A stretch of DNA of 64,000 nucleotides from Desmodesmus armatus (taxonomy: Eukaryota > Chlorophyta > Chlorophyceae > Sphaeropleales > Scenedesmaceae), in NCBI GenBank assembly GCA_007449985.2, contig VIIQ02000899.1:5001-69000 (forward strand), in the 5' to 3' direction. The first letter of the stretch is position 1. The number at the start of each line of letters is the position of its first letter. Below are positions 31,055 through 43,790 of the stretch, in pieces. A program made the position numbers and the translations under genes. The notes under the pieces are model-generated. The model was not told the origin of the DNA and searched no databases. It saw nothing but the letters and a program-made list of their open reading frames with translations.

Positions 31055-34000
31055 ATGAGTGTAGAAGTTGGTTCCTTTCAGGGCCAGCTGGGCCCAACAG
31101 CACCAATGCTTCTGGCCAGCACAACAGCACCAGGGGTCCCCCCATCACAGGGCCCAGCACAGGCCTCAGCAGCGCAGGCAGCTGCAGGAGGGGCAGGAGG
31201 CATTCCTGCTGCTCTGAACGTCGCTTGCAATGGCAACTATGGCATCTACCTGATTGCACGGCGTGGAGTGCAGTGCATGTGCCTGCCCTGCCAGTCGCAG
31301 CGCGCAGTGCTGCCTGCCGCTGCATGGATCATGTCACCAACAGAGTTTGAGCGCCACTCAGGCATGCCGACAGCCAAGAAGTGGCGAATGAGGTAGGCAT
31401 GCAAGGCCTGAGCAGCACCCATCCACAGCGCATGCTTGTTGAGCAGCGCATGGCTTGTGTTGTGCACATTGTTGGGGGTACTCAGTCGGAGGCTCCGGTC
31501 CCTGGCCACGACGAACCATATAAAACATATGCGCCGAACCATTGTCACACCTAACACCGGCCTATGCGACTCAGATGGACCACAACTGCGGCAGCTTTCA
31601 TATATGCCCAGTTTTGCATGCATATGCAAATCACTTGCCATGCCAGCGCACTACAGGACCAATTCTTGACTCCACAGCGTGGCTGTGAGTCCCCCGCCAG
31701 CCTCTGCCACAATGCGGCAACCACACCACTCAAGGCACCGCACGTGGCCCAGCAGCTGCCTGCTGATCCACACACCGACATGGCTTGTTGTCAAGCACCG
31801 TTACCACGCTGCCTGCTGTTGTTGGGTCTGTCGCTCCTGCTGTCCTGCAGCATCAAAGTGGCACACGTGGGCGAGCCAGAGCTCCCACTGGGCCGCTGGC
31901 TAGAGATGAAGGGCATCTGTCAAACCCGCGGGGGTGCCAAGGCAGCGGCCTCAAGCCCTGAAGGCAGCGCCCTCGAGCAGCAGCAACAGCCGCAGCATCA
32001 CCAGCCTGTGCCTCAGCACCAGCAGCAGCACATGCTGCAGCTGCAGAAGCCCAAGAACGCCAGCAGCCCGGCAGACAGCAGGGACACTACCGATGCCTTG
32101 CGCCCATGTGCCAGCAGCCTCGCGCGCGTGCTGCTGCAGGGCTTGGGACGTGATCAGACAGGCCAGGTGCAGGGGACAGGGTCGAGGCCAGGCACCCCCC
32201 AGCACACCAGCAGCAGCACCCAGCAGCACCAGCCGGTGAGCCACCGCCTGTCTGAGGAGCCCCCACACTGCAGCAACGGCAGCAGCGGCCGCGCGGCGTT
32301 CCCCTTTGATGTTGCGGCCCAGCTGCGCAGCTGCTTCCCCTCACAGCAAGCTGGCGCAGCAGCAGCGGCTGCATCTGTGGCTGCTGCTGCCAGAATGGAG
32401 GCGGCGAGGGTGGCAGCCTACACTGCAGCTGCGGCTGAGGCAGAGGCTGCTGCAGCACAGGCTGAGCAGCGTGCCTGCAAGCAGCGGCAGCAGCACCTGC
32501 CCCAGGAGCAGGGCTCCAACGAAGCCAGCCCCAACGGACGCAGCAGCAGCAGCAGCCAGGAGGGTCAGCCGCGGCGCACCCCTCCCACCCTGCTGCAGAT
32601 CCCATGCCCAGCTGACGCGCCCCCTAGGCATGATGAACCAGCACCGCCAGCCGCTGCTATGTACAACGGGGTCGACCCAGTGCCTCTGGAGCAGGCGGTC
32701 GCAGCTGCAGCACGGGGTGATGACAGCCTGTGGCTGCGGTCCCCCATGCGCAGGACCCCATGCAGTGCCAGGCAGGGCGCTCCTGGGGCCAGCCGCACAC
32801 AACAACAGGAAGCTGTTGCAGCAGAGGCCTTCAGGCGGCTGATCTCAGCACACCTTCACCCCAAGGCAGCAGCTGCGGCTGCAGGAGCTGGCCGCCCTGG
32901 GGGCCAGGGCCCAGCCGGCCTCAGCAGCGCTGCTGCTGCTGCCGCTGCGCTGCTGGCAGGCGGCATCCCAGCTGGCGTCAGCCGGCCTTCGGAGGGCACC
33001 AGTGAGGCAACTGCTGCTGGCGCCGGAGGCGGGTCCATGGACAGCCTGGCGGCAGCAGCAGCAGCCGCAGCCGCAGCAGACGCAGCGGCAGCTGGGGAGG
33101 ATGATGAGGAGGTGGAGGGAGGCATCTGTGTGGGGCCTGAGCACCAGGCCGACCTGCCTCGTGTGCGGCCCCTGCCCGCCTTTGCTGCTGCTGTGGCCCT
33201 CATGGAGCTGAAGAAGTCAGGCAACAGGGGCCCAGAGCCTGGCGAGGCCCTGAGGATGGCTGTGGAGGTAAGGCCAAGCTGCGTGTGTGTATGCGGATGC
33301 AGGTTGGGCATGATATATGTAGCGTGTTAGCAGCATGCTTGCATTGTGACTGCTGGCGTCTGGGGTGCAAACGAGGCCCTGAGGATGGCTGTGTAGGTGG
33401 GAAGGACGGGCTGCTTGAGTGCTGCCTGGGTGGCAATATGGTCACATGCTGGTTGAGCAGGATGGTTGTAGCATGGTGGTAGCACGCTGGCAGGAGACCG
33501 GATCATGTCTGAGTTTCAAGGATGCGCCGCGCTGCTGCATGGCGCGCCTGCTGCGCATGTGTCACACCGGCCTGCCATCAACAAGCTGCTCCAAGCATCC
33601 ACTCTTGCATTGCCTGACGCCCACTCGATCAACCCCCTCAATGCCCTACAGGAGAAGTCTCGTTCAGACCTGTTGCCGCGGGACGCAGTGGAGGATGTGT
33701 GGGAGCGTGCGGCCAGCGGCCTCGCGCTCGAGCGCGCACAGCGCCACCGCAAGCCGCCAGGCTGGCAGGCTGGCTACGTCGACCCCCTCAAGCCCCTCGC
33801 CTCGCAGTACCAGGCTGACAGCGGCCCCTACGGCAATGCTGCCGCTGCTGCAGCAGGAGGCGTGCAGCATCACGAGCTCGGCCCAGAAGCCGACAGCGCC
33901 AGGAACCGCAAGCGCGCCAGCAACAGCGTGCAGCAGCAGGATGACGGCCTGCTGCACAGCAGCAAGAAGATGCGCTGCGGTAGTGCTGGCCCTGCGGGCA

Positions 34001-37000
34001 TCACCACCCAGCACAACGGCCAGCAGGCCTCCCGCCTGGGCCCTGGCGCAGCAGCAGCAGCTGGCTCCAAGGGGCGCAGGGGCTCCATGGAGGGCGGCAT
34101 GGCTGAGTGCGGCGGCGAGCATGCAGCGCATGGCAGCGCCCCACGCGTGCCCCCGAATGGCTTCTGGGCGGCCCCCAGCAGGCAGCCTGCCTACACAGCT
34201 CCAGTAGGCCCTGAGCTGCTCAGCTGGGTGCTGCTGGTGCCGCCTGCAGCAGCAACGCTGGCCAGGCCTGCTTGGGCAGAGGCCCCAGCAGCGGCGGCCC
34301 CTGTTTCAGCACCCCTTGCACCTGCAATGGTGGCAGCAGGGCAGCCCGTCTTGGCAGCAGCAGCGCCTGCAGTGGCAGAGGCAGTGGCAGCACCAGCGAG
34401 CGACACACAAGCAGCAGCAGTGCCGCTGGAAGCACCTGATGCCTCTGCGCTGATCCAAAGGGTCAGTGAGAAGCCTGCGCTTTCGCAGGACGAACTGCAG
34501 CAGCCGGCCAAGGCTGTTGCCGTGCCAGCACCCGAGGCCAACAGCAGCATGCAGGTTGACACCCCCCCTCAGCAGCAGCAGCAGCCAGAGCAGGGGGATG
34601 CAGAGATGGCAGATGCAGCGGGTGTGGCCAGCACAGATGCGCCCGCTGCACAGGCGGCAGCGGCGCCAGCTGCACCAGCACCCGATGCCGCTGCTATGGA
34701 CAAGGCACCACAACAGCCACCTGCTGTCAGCACAATGGTGGTGCCGCCACCGCCAGCAGCGGTGGCAGCGGCAGGGCCAGGGCCCTGTGTGGAGTGTGTG
34801 TCAGCACAGGGCAGCGCTGTGGAGGTGCGAATCGTGCTGGATGGCTGCGTGTTTGTGGGGCAGCTGAAGGAGGTCAGCAGGCTGGAGATGGCCAGGTCAA
34901 GGGTGGGAGCTGCCGTGGACCCGATCAAGCAGGTAGGCTGTCGCGCTTGTTTTGCGGCTGGTGCAGATGCTCGTGGATCTTGCCTGTGAGTAGGACTGGC
35001 GGTCGCGCATGGCTTTGCTTTGATCCATGTCCAGGATGTGGCAGGATGTGACAGAGATGCAAGCCCTGTACCTGTGTGGGCCCAACGATGTGCAGCAGTC
35101 CTAAGCAACGTCGGGCAGCTGTGACAGACAGCTTGTGTTGATGCAACTCCTGGCCTCCTGTACTTGTACTGATGCTCTCCTGTGCTGCTGTTGCCCCCCA
35201 CCTTGCCATCATCACCCTGCTGTGCAGAATGAGGTGCACAGGCTGCCTCCCGCTGGCAGCACGTGTGCGCTGTGCCATGCTATGGAGGCACCAGGGTCCC
35301 ACATGGACCAGGCCAAGGCACTCAGGAGCTGCGGGCTCAGCAACAGAGGCCTGGGGCCCCTCATGCCCGTCTGCGTGCCTCCGGCAAAGCAGACAGCCTC
35401 AGGCACGAGGAGCGAGCAGCAGACCGGCAGTGGGGCGCCTCGTCCTGCAGCAGAGCTGGCAGGTGCTGTGGCTGGTGCTCCTGCCGCGCAGGCGGACAGC
35501 AAGCCAGCTGCTGCTGACCCTGCTGCAGAGAGTGAGGTGGTGTGGGTGCACAGGCAGTGTGCGCTGTGGAGCCCAGAGGTGTACCCTGACCCATCAGGAG
35601 TGCTGGTGAGCTGCTGCTCCTGAGGTTCAGGGTGATCGGAATCATGACACACATGTCACGTACCTGTTTCTTCGCCAGCAACCATATCCCATGCTGCGGG
35701 GTTGTGTGTAGTTCCAATGGGGCCACACCAAGGGGCGGCTTTCATGTGTGCATGCAGTCCCCTAAGCTCCTGGGGAACTCTGCTAGAATTGACTGTGTGT
35801 TCACTGGCTGCTTGTTGCATCCTGTTGCTGCAGCTGCACCTGCCTGGGGCCATCCGTCGTGGCAGGGCAACCCGCTGCAGTCACTGTGGCCAGAAGGGAG
35901 CCACCCTCAAGTGCGTGGAGCGTAGCTGCGCACAGCACTTCCACCTGGCTTGTGCGCGCGTTGCAGGCTGCACCCTTATCGTGAGTGACTGGCTGGCTGG
36001 CTGCCTGGCAGCAAACTGGGTCGCAGGACTAGTGGCCTTGTTTGGCGCTGCCCCAGCTGAGTGGTTGGGTTGCTTTGTGATCAGTACCGGGTACCCATGT
36101 GTGCGCAGGTGTGTCAGTTACCAGTTGTGCCTACACCAAGGGGCAGCTTGTGCATGTTGATAGCTTTGGCCCCTGGCTTCGGCCGATATCATTCCGATGT
36201 GTCCTGGCACCAAGTCATGCATGTGTTCTGTCGCCTTGCCTATCATCTGTTGCCCTCACACAGCCGGAGCCGTACACGATCGGCTGCCCTGCACACGAGC
36301 CCAAGCTGTCCGAGGTCCCAGCAGCAGCAGTCCTGACAGCCTTTCCCAGCAGCAAGCCCTTGCAGGAGCAGCAGCAGCAGCACGGCGCACTCACAGAGCA
36401 CCCACAGCTGCCAGTGCTGCGCTGCCGCACCACACGGCACCGGGTGCCCGGCGATGCTGCTGGTGGCTCGGGCACACCCCTAGCCGGCAGCAGGGCAGAC
36501 AGGGACGGCACCTGCACGCCGCTGTTCCACCAGGGGGGTGGCGGGGCCAGCCCAATGCACGTGGACAGCAGCGGCATGGGTGCTGAGAGCGACTTCACCC
36601 CACGTGCTGGCTCAGAAGACAGGGACATGGATGGGCCCGGGGGCCACAACACCACGCTGACAGGACACAAGAGAGGCAGGGGCGGACGGGTGAGTGGTCT
36701 TGTGTTGTGGATGATGCTGTGTTGCATTGCATTTTTGTCGGGTTGGAGGACACATTGCAATATGCTGTGTTGCTGTGTGTTGCTGCTGGGTGAAACACTG
36801 CTGCTGGCAGCGTTTGAGAAGGCGCGCTGATGTGTGTCTGTTGCTGGCCTCCTTTCTCATCCTGCCAAATCCAAACCATCCATGCATACCATGCTTTGCA
36901 CCCAAAAGTAGCCTCACAGGTGATGCCACCTTCTTACTTCGTCCCAATCTCATGCCTCCTCACATCATGTCCTGCAGTCCCGCCTGCGGCGCCAGACCAA

Positions 37001-38305
37001 CACAGACTGGGCAGACAACGGCAGGTTTGAGCAGCGCGCCGACAGCCCACTCGCGCACATGGACAACGGCACACCCACACTAGGCGGCCGGCCAGGCAGC
37101 AGCGCCAGGCCCAGCAACAGCAAGGGTGGTGGCGCGCAGCTGCATGACTCTCGCGGCCGCTTCATGTCCCACGCTGCTGCACAGCTGCTGGCCTCGGGGT
37201 TCACCAGCACACCCCCTGGCTCCGCCCGGCAGCACAGCGTGGGCCGTGATACCCCAGCCTTTGACACTCCAGCAGACAGCCGCGGCGGGACCCCTGCCGC
37301 TAGCGACGGCGGCTACAGCACCCCTCGCGGTGGGGCAGCGGACAATGATGGCAACATGTCTGATGTGTCGTCCGGGTTGCCGCTCAGCGAGGGAAGCCTG
37401 GGAGGCACAACAGGCCAGCCGGGACGCGCGGGCCGCTGCGCCGTATGCGTCGTGCAGCGCAAGGGCAAGTGCGGCACAGAGTCGGCGCCCAAGAAGTGCC
37501 TGCGGCGGATGCTGCAGGAGCAGCAGCAGGCTGAGCGCGCAAAGAAGGCGGCGCCGATCCACTCTGTCGCTGCGGCTGCGTCAGCGGTGGCGCTCGTTGC
37601 AGCAGAGGCTGAGGCGCTTGCGGCCCTGCGTGGCAGCCCAGCACTGAAGGGCACTCCTGAGCCCACCTCTGCTACTGCCATGTCCGCCCTGGCACTGGCA
37701 GCAGCGGAAGCTGAGGCCCTCTGTGCTGCCCGAAACAGCCCTGCCGTGAGGGTCAAGCAGGAGGAGCAGGCTGACACTGCAGCGCAGGCCCGGGCAGCAG
37801 CACTGCTCCTGAGGCGCCCGCAGTGCCAGCTGCAGCAGCACCTGAAGAGCTGCAGCATGCTCCACCAGCTGCTGCAGCAGCGGCGACAGAGACATCGCCA
37901 GCACCTGCCACCACACAAGGGTCGCCAGCGGTGGGGGTTTCTGTGGGGAGCCAGCAGCAGCCGCTGCAGCAGCCACTGCAGGCAGCAGTGCAGCAGCCTG
38001 TTCTGGGTCCCTTTCAGCGGATGCTGATGTCTGATGATGCACCCCAGCCAGTCGCAGTACAAGAGGCCCTGCAGCAGCGGCAGTATGGCGTTTCTGCTGT
38101 CACACAGCAGTTTCAGCAGCAGGAGCAGCAGTCACAGCATTCAGCGCAAGGGTGCGCGTCATTGCAGCTGCAGCCACCACAGGCGCAGGCGCTGCTGCAT
38201 GTTGCCGAGACGCCTGTTCAGCCTCCGAGTGAGGCGACAGGAGAGGCAGGAATTGCGGCCGCAGCTGCTGGCACTGCTGCTGCTGTGATGCAGGAGCTGT
38301 GTTGA
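31055..38305 (+). CDS. Large nuclear regulator with SAND-like and extended PHD domains (apparent frameshift near 3' end)
   Basis: Seven exons: 31055-31392, 31851-33267, 33652-34932, 35228-35605, 35834-35980, 36264-36689, 36978 onward. The open frame of exon 7 ends at 38027 (1,678 aa). A shift near 37800 into the frame ending at 38305 restores coding-like sequence (PAVGVSVGSQQQPLQQP and on), so an indel or an assembly error is likely. Residues 60-140 resemble a SAND domain (MSPTEFERHSG, KKWRMSIKV, PLGRWLEMKGI), a DNA- or histone-binding fold. Residues about 1020-1210 form an extended PHD: CALCHAM, VHRQCALWSPEVY, TRCSHCGQKGATLKCVERSC, AQHFHLACARVAGC, YTIGCPAHE. Near the end is a small zinc-binding-like motif, CAVCVVQRKGKCGTESAPKK. 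The rest is low-complexity Ala/Gln. It is likely a chromatin or transcription regulator. The link to known families is inferred from motifs only. Confidence 0.78.
33372..33398 (+). repeat. Intronic copy of exon 2 3' edge with donor (SAND/ePHD gene)
   Basis: 27 nt copy 33243-33269 (offset 129 bp) with one mismatch. The final codon GAG becomes TAG and the GT donor is kept (TAG|gtggga). Confidence 0.88.
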
Positions 38306-41300
38306 GTGTGTGGCGCTGTGTTTACTCTGCATGTGTGCAGGTATTGACCCAGACACCATGCGGCAGGGTGCTGTGTTGGGCCAGCAGCTGTCTTTGTGGT
38401 GTGTTCACCATCTGTGGGGTATCTCCAGTGGTGGCATGGGATTGTGTGGTTGTCTCTGTTGCATCAGGGCTCTTTCAATACTGCCTATCCCCCACAGCCA
38501 CGCCAGCGTGCGTATCGGGATGGGGTGCAGCATGTGCCATGACGGCTCGAGTCGCAGGCTTTTGGAGCCACGCATCTGACATGCTGCATGAATCAGCTAT
38601 CCAGCATGGTGCTTTGACAGGTACTTCTGGCGGTGCACGCCATCACATTGGGTGCATCCAGGCACTGGACAAGTGCAGGGCGCCAAATCTTTGCCGCATA
38701 CAGCCCTGAACTGAGGGTATGCAAACGGAACCAGAGGGGCTGGGACTGACGAGCAGTGGCGGTAGGGGGCACTGTGTGAGCGCACCAAGCCGTGTGTGTA
38801 TGTTTCACTGTGGCAGCCATCACAGCACAGCAAGCGCACATGGTCCTGCAGAGCATTTCTTCTTCTTCTGTGCAGCACCTGATCTGAGGCATGTGGCATT
38901 GGGCATGCGGCAGCGTAACGCATCGGCTGCACCCGCAATCGCAGCCACCACTGCATGCAAGGATGCCATATGGGGCATGCTGGAGTTTGTGTGGGCGGCA
39001 GTGGTGACGCAAGTGGTTCTTGTGTGTGTTTGGTACTTGAAAGCATGCATGCTGGCTGTGTTTCACGCCATGGGGAGTGATTGATGTGGTATCATGTGGG
39101 CGAGCAAATGGCGCTGCTTGCGCTTGTGTTGGGCTCATTGGTTTGGAAGGTGCTGCTCGGGATCATGGCCGGCGTCAGGAGTCACCACAACGTACCCGGT
39201 GATACATGCCTTTGCGACTTGAGGTCCTGCTGCCGTGCTGTGGTGTTTGTCCGCCACTGGCCAGGAGTTTGACCGCTGTGATTATGGTGGTGGTTATTTG
39301 TGTGCCCCATGACTTTGTGTCTTACAGCATGTATGTGTTGCTCAGCGATGTGTGCCTGCCTGCTTGCCTGCCTTGCACACCTGGCTGCCCGAACGTGCTT
39401 GATTTGCAGCCTTGTCACATACTGCGTGTGCCGCCCATGTGTGGTGCAGCAACAGGCATGCTGGCGCAGCCGCCGTTCCATTGCCTGCAGCTGCTTGATG
39501 TGTCTGCTGCCTTGTTGGTTGCCTGAGGGATTGTACCTGCAGCACACCCTGTCTGCTAGCCCTGTACAATGGCTGTGCGCTTGTGTGACTGCTGATTGGG
39601 TGTGTATGCCGGGGCAGTATGAAGGCCGGGGATCGCCTTGCCCTGGGGTGGGGCTGTGCGTTGCTGATTGCTGACTAAGTACCTTGTGTTATGTTATGTA
39701 CCTCGTGGTAATGATTTCGAAGGGGCCCCTCAGCGCTTCCCTGCTGACAATCAGCCATCCGGCAGAGGGTGTGCACAGCCCGTTGGCATTCCCCGTCCTC
39801 TCTTGCATTGCTTGTTGCATCACGGTAGTGGCTGTGGCGTGACGTCACACTTGTTCCCATGCTATGCGTGACCTCCTGCTGAGCTTGCTGAAGGCAGGGT
39901 GATGCTGCTGTTATTATGCTGGCACTGATATGGCTCTGCGTCGTGCGGTTGTTCCTGTATAGTCGGCCACGGCGGGGTGATTTTGCTGACTGCTTGTGTA
40001 GGAGCGCTCACTCTTTTGCACCCCATCAGCATCTGTGCTGCTGACCTGTTCTGTGCAGCACTGTTATAGCTGCTTGACTATTGATCAGTGGTCTCAAGTG
40101 CACACTGTACTGCTGTGCATGGCAGCACAAGCATATGCATGTTGCAGGCATCGCTATAGTGATTTTGATGTACTGCCTGGGGCTGCGCCTTTGACCAGAG
40201 ATGGGCGTAGTCTGTTCCTTATGTTGGCACACCCTTATGTTGACACTGTGACACGGTGCAGCAGGGCGGCTTTGCATGGCTGATGGCTGAGCAAATGCGC
40301 AGCGATGGTCAGTGTAGTATGGTTTGTTTCCTGGTCTCGTGGCCTGTAACTACTGTGTTACAGCAGTGTGAGGTGATGTGTGTGGGGATGATGACCCTGT
40401 GGCCGTGTCAGCCAGTGTGGTATCCCCATGTGTGAGAGGCCCCTGTGCTGCCAGTCTGCTGTGCAATGCTGCCCTGGCCATGTTGCTTGAAGCTGAGGGG
40501 CTTGACCCCGCTCATGCACACCTGCCTAAGGAGGCGTGAGGCATGTGTGAGTGGGACACCGCATCTGCCACCAGCGTGGCTGCGGTGGGTCTGAGGGTTG
40601 GTTTAGGGTTTTTCTAAACCCTAAACCCTGTGCGCAGCTGCCTTCTGTTTGATGCTCTGAAATGGGTTTTGACATGCACCGCATGCCAGGTTACTCACTG
40701 GCTTGGACCTGTGAGTGCTGTTGGTGACACAGTCAGGCGTGCTGTGTCTTCCTTATCTGTGTGCTGTCATGACACCCCATGCCTCCCTATTTGCAGCAAC
40801 AGCAGCAGCATTCATCACCGCTGGTGTGTACATGCTCTTTTCCGCCAAGCCTCCCTTGGTGCGCACCATGACACTGCTTGGCACATGGTGTTAGCAACGG
40901 GAGCAAGGTGTGCTCAGTGGTCCCTGCTCATGTGCTGCTCCCTAAATCCCTTATGACTTGATAGCTGCATAGCTATGCTGTTGTGTTCCGCTTTTTGCCT
41001 GGTTGGAGTTAGACTTGTGGTGAAGTGCTGTTGGGAGGAAGGATCCTCCCCTGTAGGTGTGCCGAGTGAGTGTGAGAGTGCCCAGAGACTGTGGCCGTGG
41101 TTTGAGCTTGACATTGTCACAGGGACTGTGACTGTAGTGTACAATACAGCCTGGTCTTGCAGTCCGGGTAACATTGCTCAGTGACTTGAGGGACTCCAAA
41201 GGCCAGCCAGGGGGGGGGGGGGGGGAGGGGAGGGGGTGGTGTGCTGGTGTGTCTGCAGTGCAAGCCTGCTGCCAAAATTCAGAAGAAGACACAGAGTAGT

Positions 41301-41340
41301 ACTGCTGCCATCGCAGTTGATGCGTTGTTGTGGGAGCTGA
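38306..41340. other. Gene-free stretch; presumed 3' UTR then intergenic
   Basis: Short ORFs only. Contains an inverted telomere-type repeat (40600-40627) and a G homopolymer near 41212. No gene is supported. Confidence 0.4.
40600..40627. repeat. Head-to-head telomere-type inverted repeat
   Basis: ggtttagggttt (40600-40611), a 4-nt spacer, then its exact complement aaaccctaaacc (40616-40627): a perfect 12-bp hairpin of plant-type telomere repeats. Confidence 0.93.
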
Positions 41341-41354
41341 TTGGAGAAGTGTGA

Positions 41355-42260
41355 TTACAGGTCATGACAAAAAGTGACAAGGATGGACGATGGACCAAGC
41401 AGGCAGCACGCAAAAATCGGCGCTACCGTGCCCGTCCGCGGTGACCCCGTCGAAGTGGTTGGAGGCAATGCCCTGACCGGAGGTATTTGCTCCCCTGAGG
41501 GTTCCCCTTGAAGGGGGGGAGGGGGGTGGGTCCCCCCTCCCTCTGGGCGTTGCTTTGAAGCCGATGCGGCTGCTTCTACTGACATTGTTGCTTCTGTGAG
41601 GGGGTAGACCCCCTCACGCTCCCCCCCCCCCCCCCCCCATGGGCATCCCAGTCCTGGACAGGGGATTCTGCAGAGACACCTGGTGGCACTGCCACCGTGG
41701 CAGTGTAGGTGAGGCATCGCCCCACTCGCACCTTTGCATTCTTACATGCTCAGTCAAAACAGCTGCGTTCTTTCGAGTTTTTGATGGCAGGCGCAACAGT
41801 AGTGTTTCAGAGTGCCTCGGTTGGGTCGATCCAGTCATTAACACAGCACTGGTGACCGTAGCGTCCCTCGTTTGCGACTCTAATGCTTTATAATGGTCTT
41901 TAGCAGTACGTTTGAGCATTTTCTGGCTACGGCTTGCGTCAAACAGATAATCCTGCAGGACAGGTGGCACGGCCGGACACTGCAGTAGCAGCTCGCTTCT
42001 GCCCTTCAGCATCGTACAGAAACCGTCTGTTGCTTGTGGAGCGTTGTGTGAGTCGGGTGGCTCTGGTTTGAGGCGGCCGTTGTGGCCGTTGTTGGCCGTT
42101 ACTAAGAAGGTCATTGGTTTATTACTCTTTTGGTGCCCCCCAGTCACTCCGAAGGATCCTTCGGAATCCTTCTCCGAGGACACCCATCGTATCTCGCAAT
42201 CTCAACACTATTCACTGCTCCTGAGCAACACAGCCACAACCCGCAAAGAGTAGGGCTCTC
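41355..42260 (-). other. Uninterrupted 190-codon minus-strand ORF beside G/C homopolymers (possible element remnant)
   Basis: An ORF from 42183 to 41614 (MSSEKDSEGSFGVTGGHQKS and on) has Lys/Arg/Ser-rich, non-repetitive composition and no visible introns, unlike neighbouring genes. It ends in a Gly run from the C tract at 41620-41637. On the plus strand a small ORF at 41364 reads MTKSDKDGRWTKQAARKNRR. Both could be pieces of a mobile element. No domain was recognised, and chance ORFs are possible. Confidence 0.25.
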
Positions 42261-42332
42261 ACCCTACAACCACGTCTGCTTCGTGTCTCCGGCAGCGTTG
42301 ACTGTGTCTTGAGTCTGTTGAGTCCTCAAAAG

Positions 42333-43790
42333 ATGGAGGGTGCGCCGATTATGCTCCCATTCTGGCTGCAGCGCACAGCAGAGCGGGCACAGCAGCAGCA
42401 GGTTCAGGACCATATGACTGTGAGGCGAGAAACCTGCCGGGTTGAGTCTCAAAACGGCTTTAAGGTCCTCAAGTGTGAAGAAATAAAGGAGGTGTTCCGA
42501 TGTGCGGCTGATGGGTGCGTATGATCGCCTCTGGCAGAGCTCCCAGCCTGGCTGCCGTGCCCAACGCTTCTCTCAGCTGACGTGTACACGCCTGTGTTCC
42601 TGCAGGCACAGGGAGATGGTGGAAAAGACGGAAAACGTGTCTGTCAGGCCTTATGAGCAGCCCAGCTCAGCCAGCAGCAGCGGCAGGTAAGGTCTTGACG
42701 TCGGAGACCCCACCGGGCCAGTGTGCTTGGACACCTTCTGCACCGGCCTCCCCACGTCCTGCACTGTCATTTGATGGCACAAGTCCGTGCTGTCACACTG
42801 ACTGACGGCCTTCGCATTTTGAAATGAAATATCATTGAGTTCACTTGCTCACACATGCATGCTGCAGGTATGATGATGTCATGGACGGACCAATGGGCCC
42901 TGTTGTCAGCGCCACACTGGGACAGATGCTGGATGACTTCTTCCAGTATGCTGCTGAGCTGCAGCAAAGCCTTGAGCAGCAAGGTAGGGGTTGCGCAGCA
43001 ACGCATGGGTGGGGCACCTGCACACGTTGCATGGGTTACATGCTAGGGCAGGCTGCGCGCTGCAGATTGGCAGTGGTTCACCTTCGATTTTCTGGGGTGG
43101 GGTTGGGTGGTGTTTTATGGGCGTGCAGCAGCCAGCAGCAGCGCTGCAGTGAACAGGCTGTGCTTCGCCTTAGCCGCGGCACCCTTTGCTTCCTTGCATC
43201 GCCAAGGGACGCGCCATGCCACACCGCAGTACGGATCCCGGTCTTGAGCTGGCTGTCCTGCCATGTCTGTGCAGAAGCTGAGTGCTGATCAGCACAACCA
43301 CGCCGGTGTGGGCTCCATCACAATTTTGTGCGCCTTGTCTTGATGCTTGCAGATGCAGCCCACGCCAGCAGCTGGACGCCATGGGGCAGCGGCAGTGGCA
43401 GCGGCAGCGGCAGCGGTGATGGCAGCAGTGGCGGGAGCTCTTCGCGTCTTTTCAGCTGGTGGCAGCGCAGGAAGCCGGGAACAGCAGGGCTTGGTGAGTG
43501 CAGGGGGCATCATTGCTGCAGTTGTGTCGGTGTGTTGCCCGTGCACTGCAAAGCATGCAGTGGCATCGTCGGTGTAGTTGGGCATGGCAGCACGCCAAGT
43601 CTACATAGTGCTGGCTAGCTGGGATCACCCTTAGCGGCAGCTGGTTTTCACCAGGCTCGCAACATCAGGCTCGCAATCGCCTCTCCCTTAAGCTTGTCGC
43701 TGCTGCCCGGGTGTGGTGCACGCAGGACGGTCGCAGCCCAGCTTGCAGCAGCTTGTGCGCGAGTCCAGCAGCGATGTGCAGGAGATCTGA
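42333..43790 (+). CDS. Small protein resembling plant Mal d 1/Fra a 1-associated proteins
   Basis: Five exons: 42333-42514, 42606-42686, 42868-42983, 43353-43493, 43726-43790. All phases close for 194 aa. The N-terminus is MEGAPIMLPFWLQRTAERAQ. The segment RETCRVESQNGFKVLKCEEI, then KEVFRCAADG and HREMVEKTE, follows the pattern (C..E...G.F..KCE...E..R.C.GR) of the plant Mal d 1-/Fra a 1-associated family, a small conserved protein of unclear role. An acidic helix follows (LGQMLDDFFQYAAELQQSLE), then a Gly/Ser linker and SRLFSWWQRRKPGTAGLG. The end is VRESSSDVQEI. The start is the first ATG of the frame. The family link rests on a short motif and is tentative. The gene structure itself is well supported. 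Confidence 0.6.

Noticed and set aside
36083..36106. Microexon YRVPMCAQ in the ePHD region
   Set aside because: The exon starting at 36264 directly supplies the expected YTIGCPAHE end of the extended PHD in correct phase.
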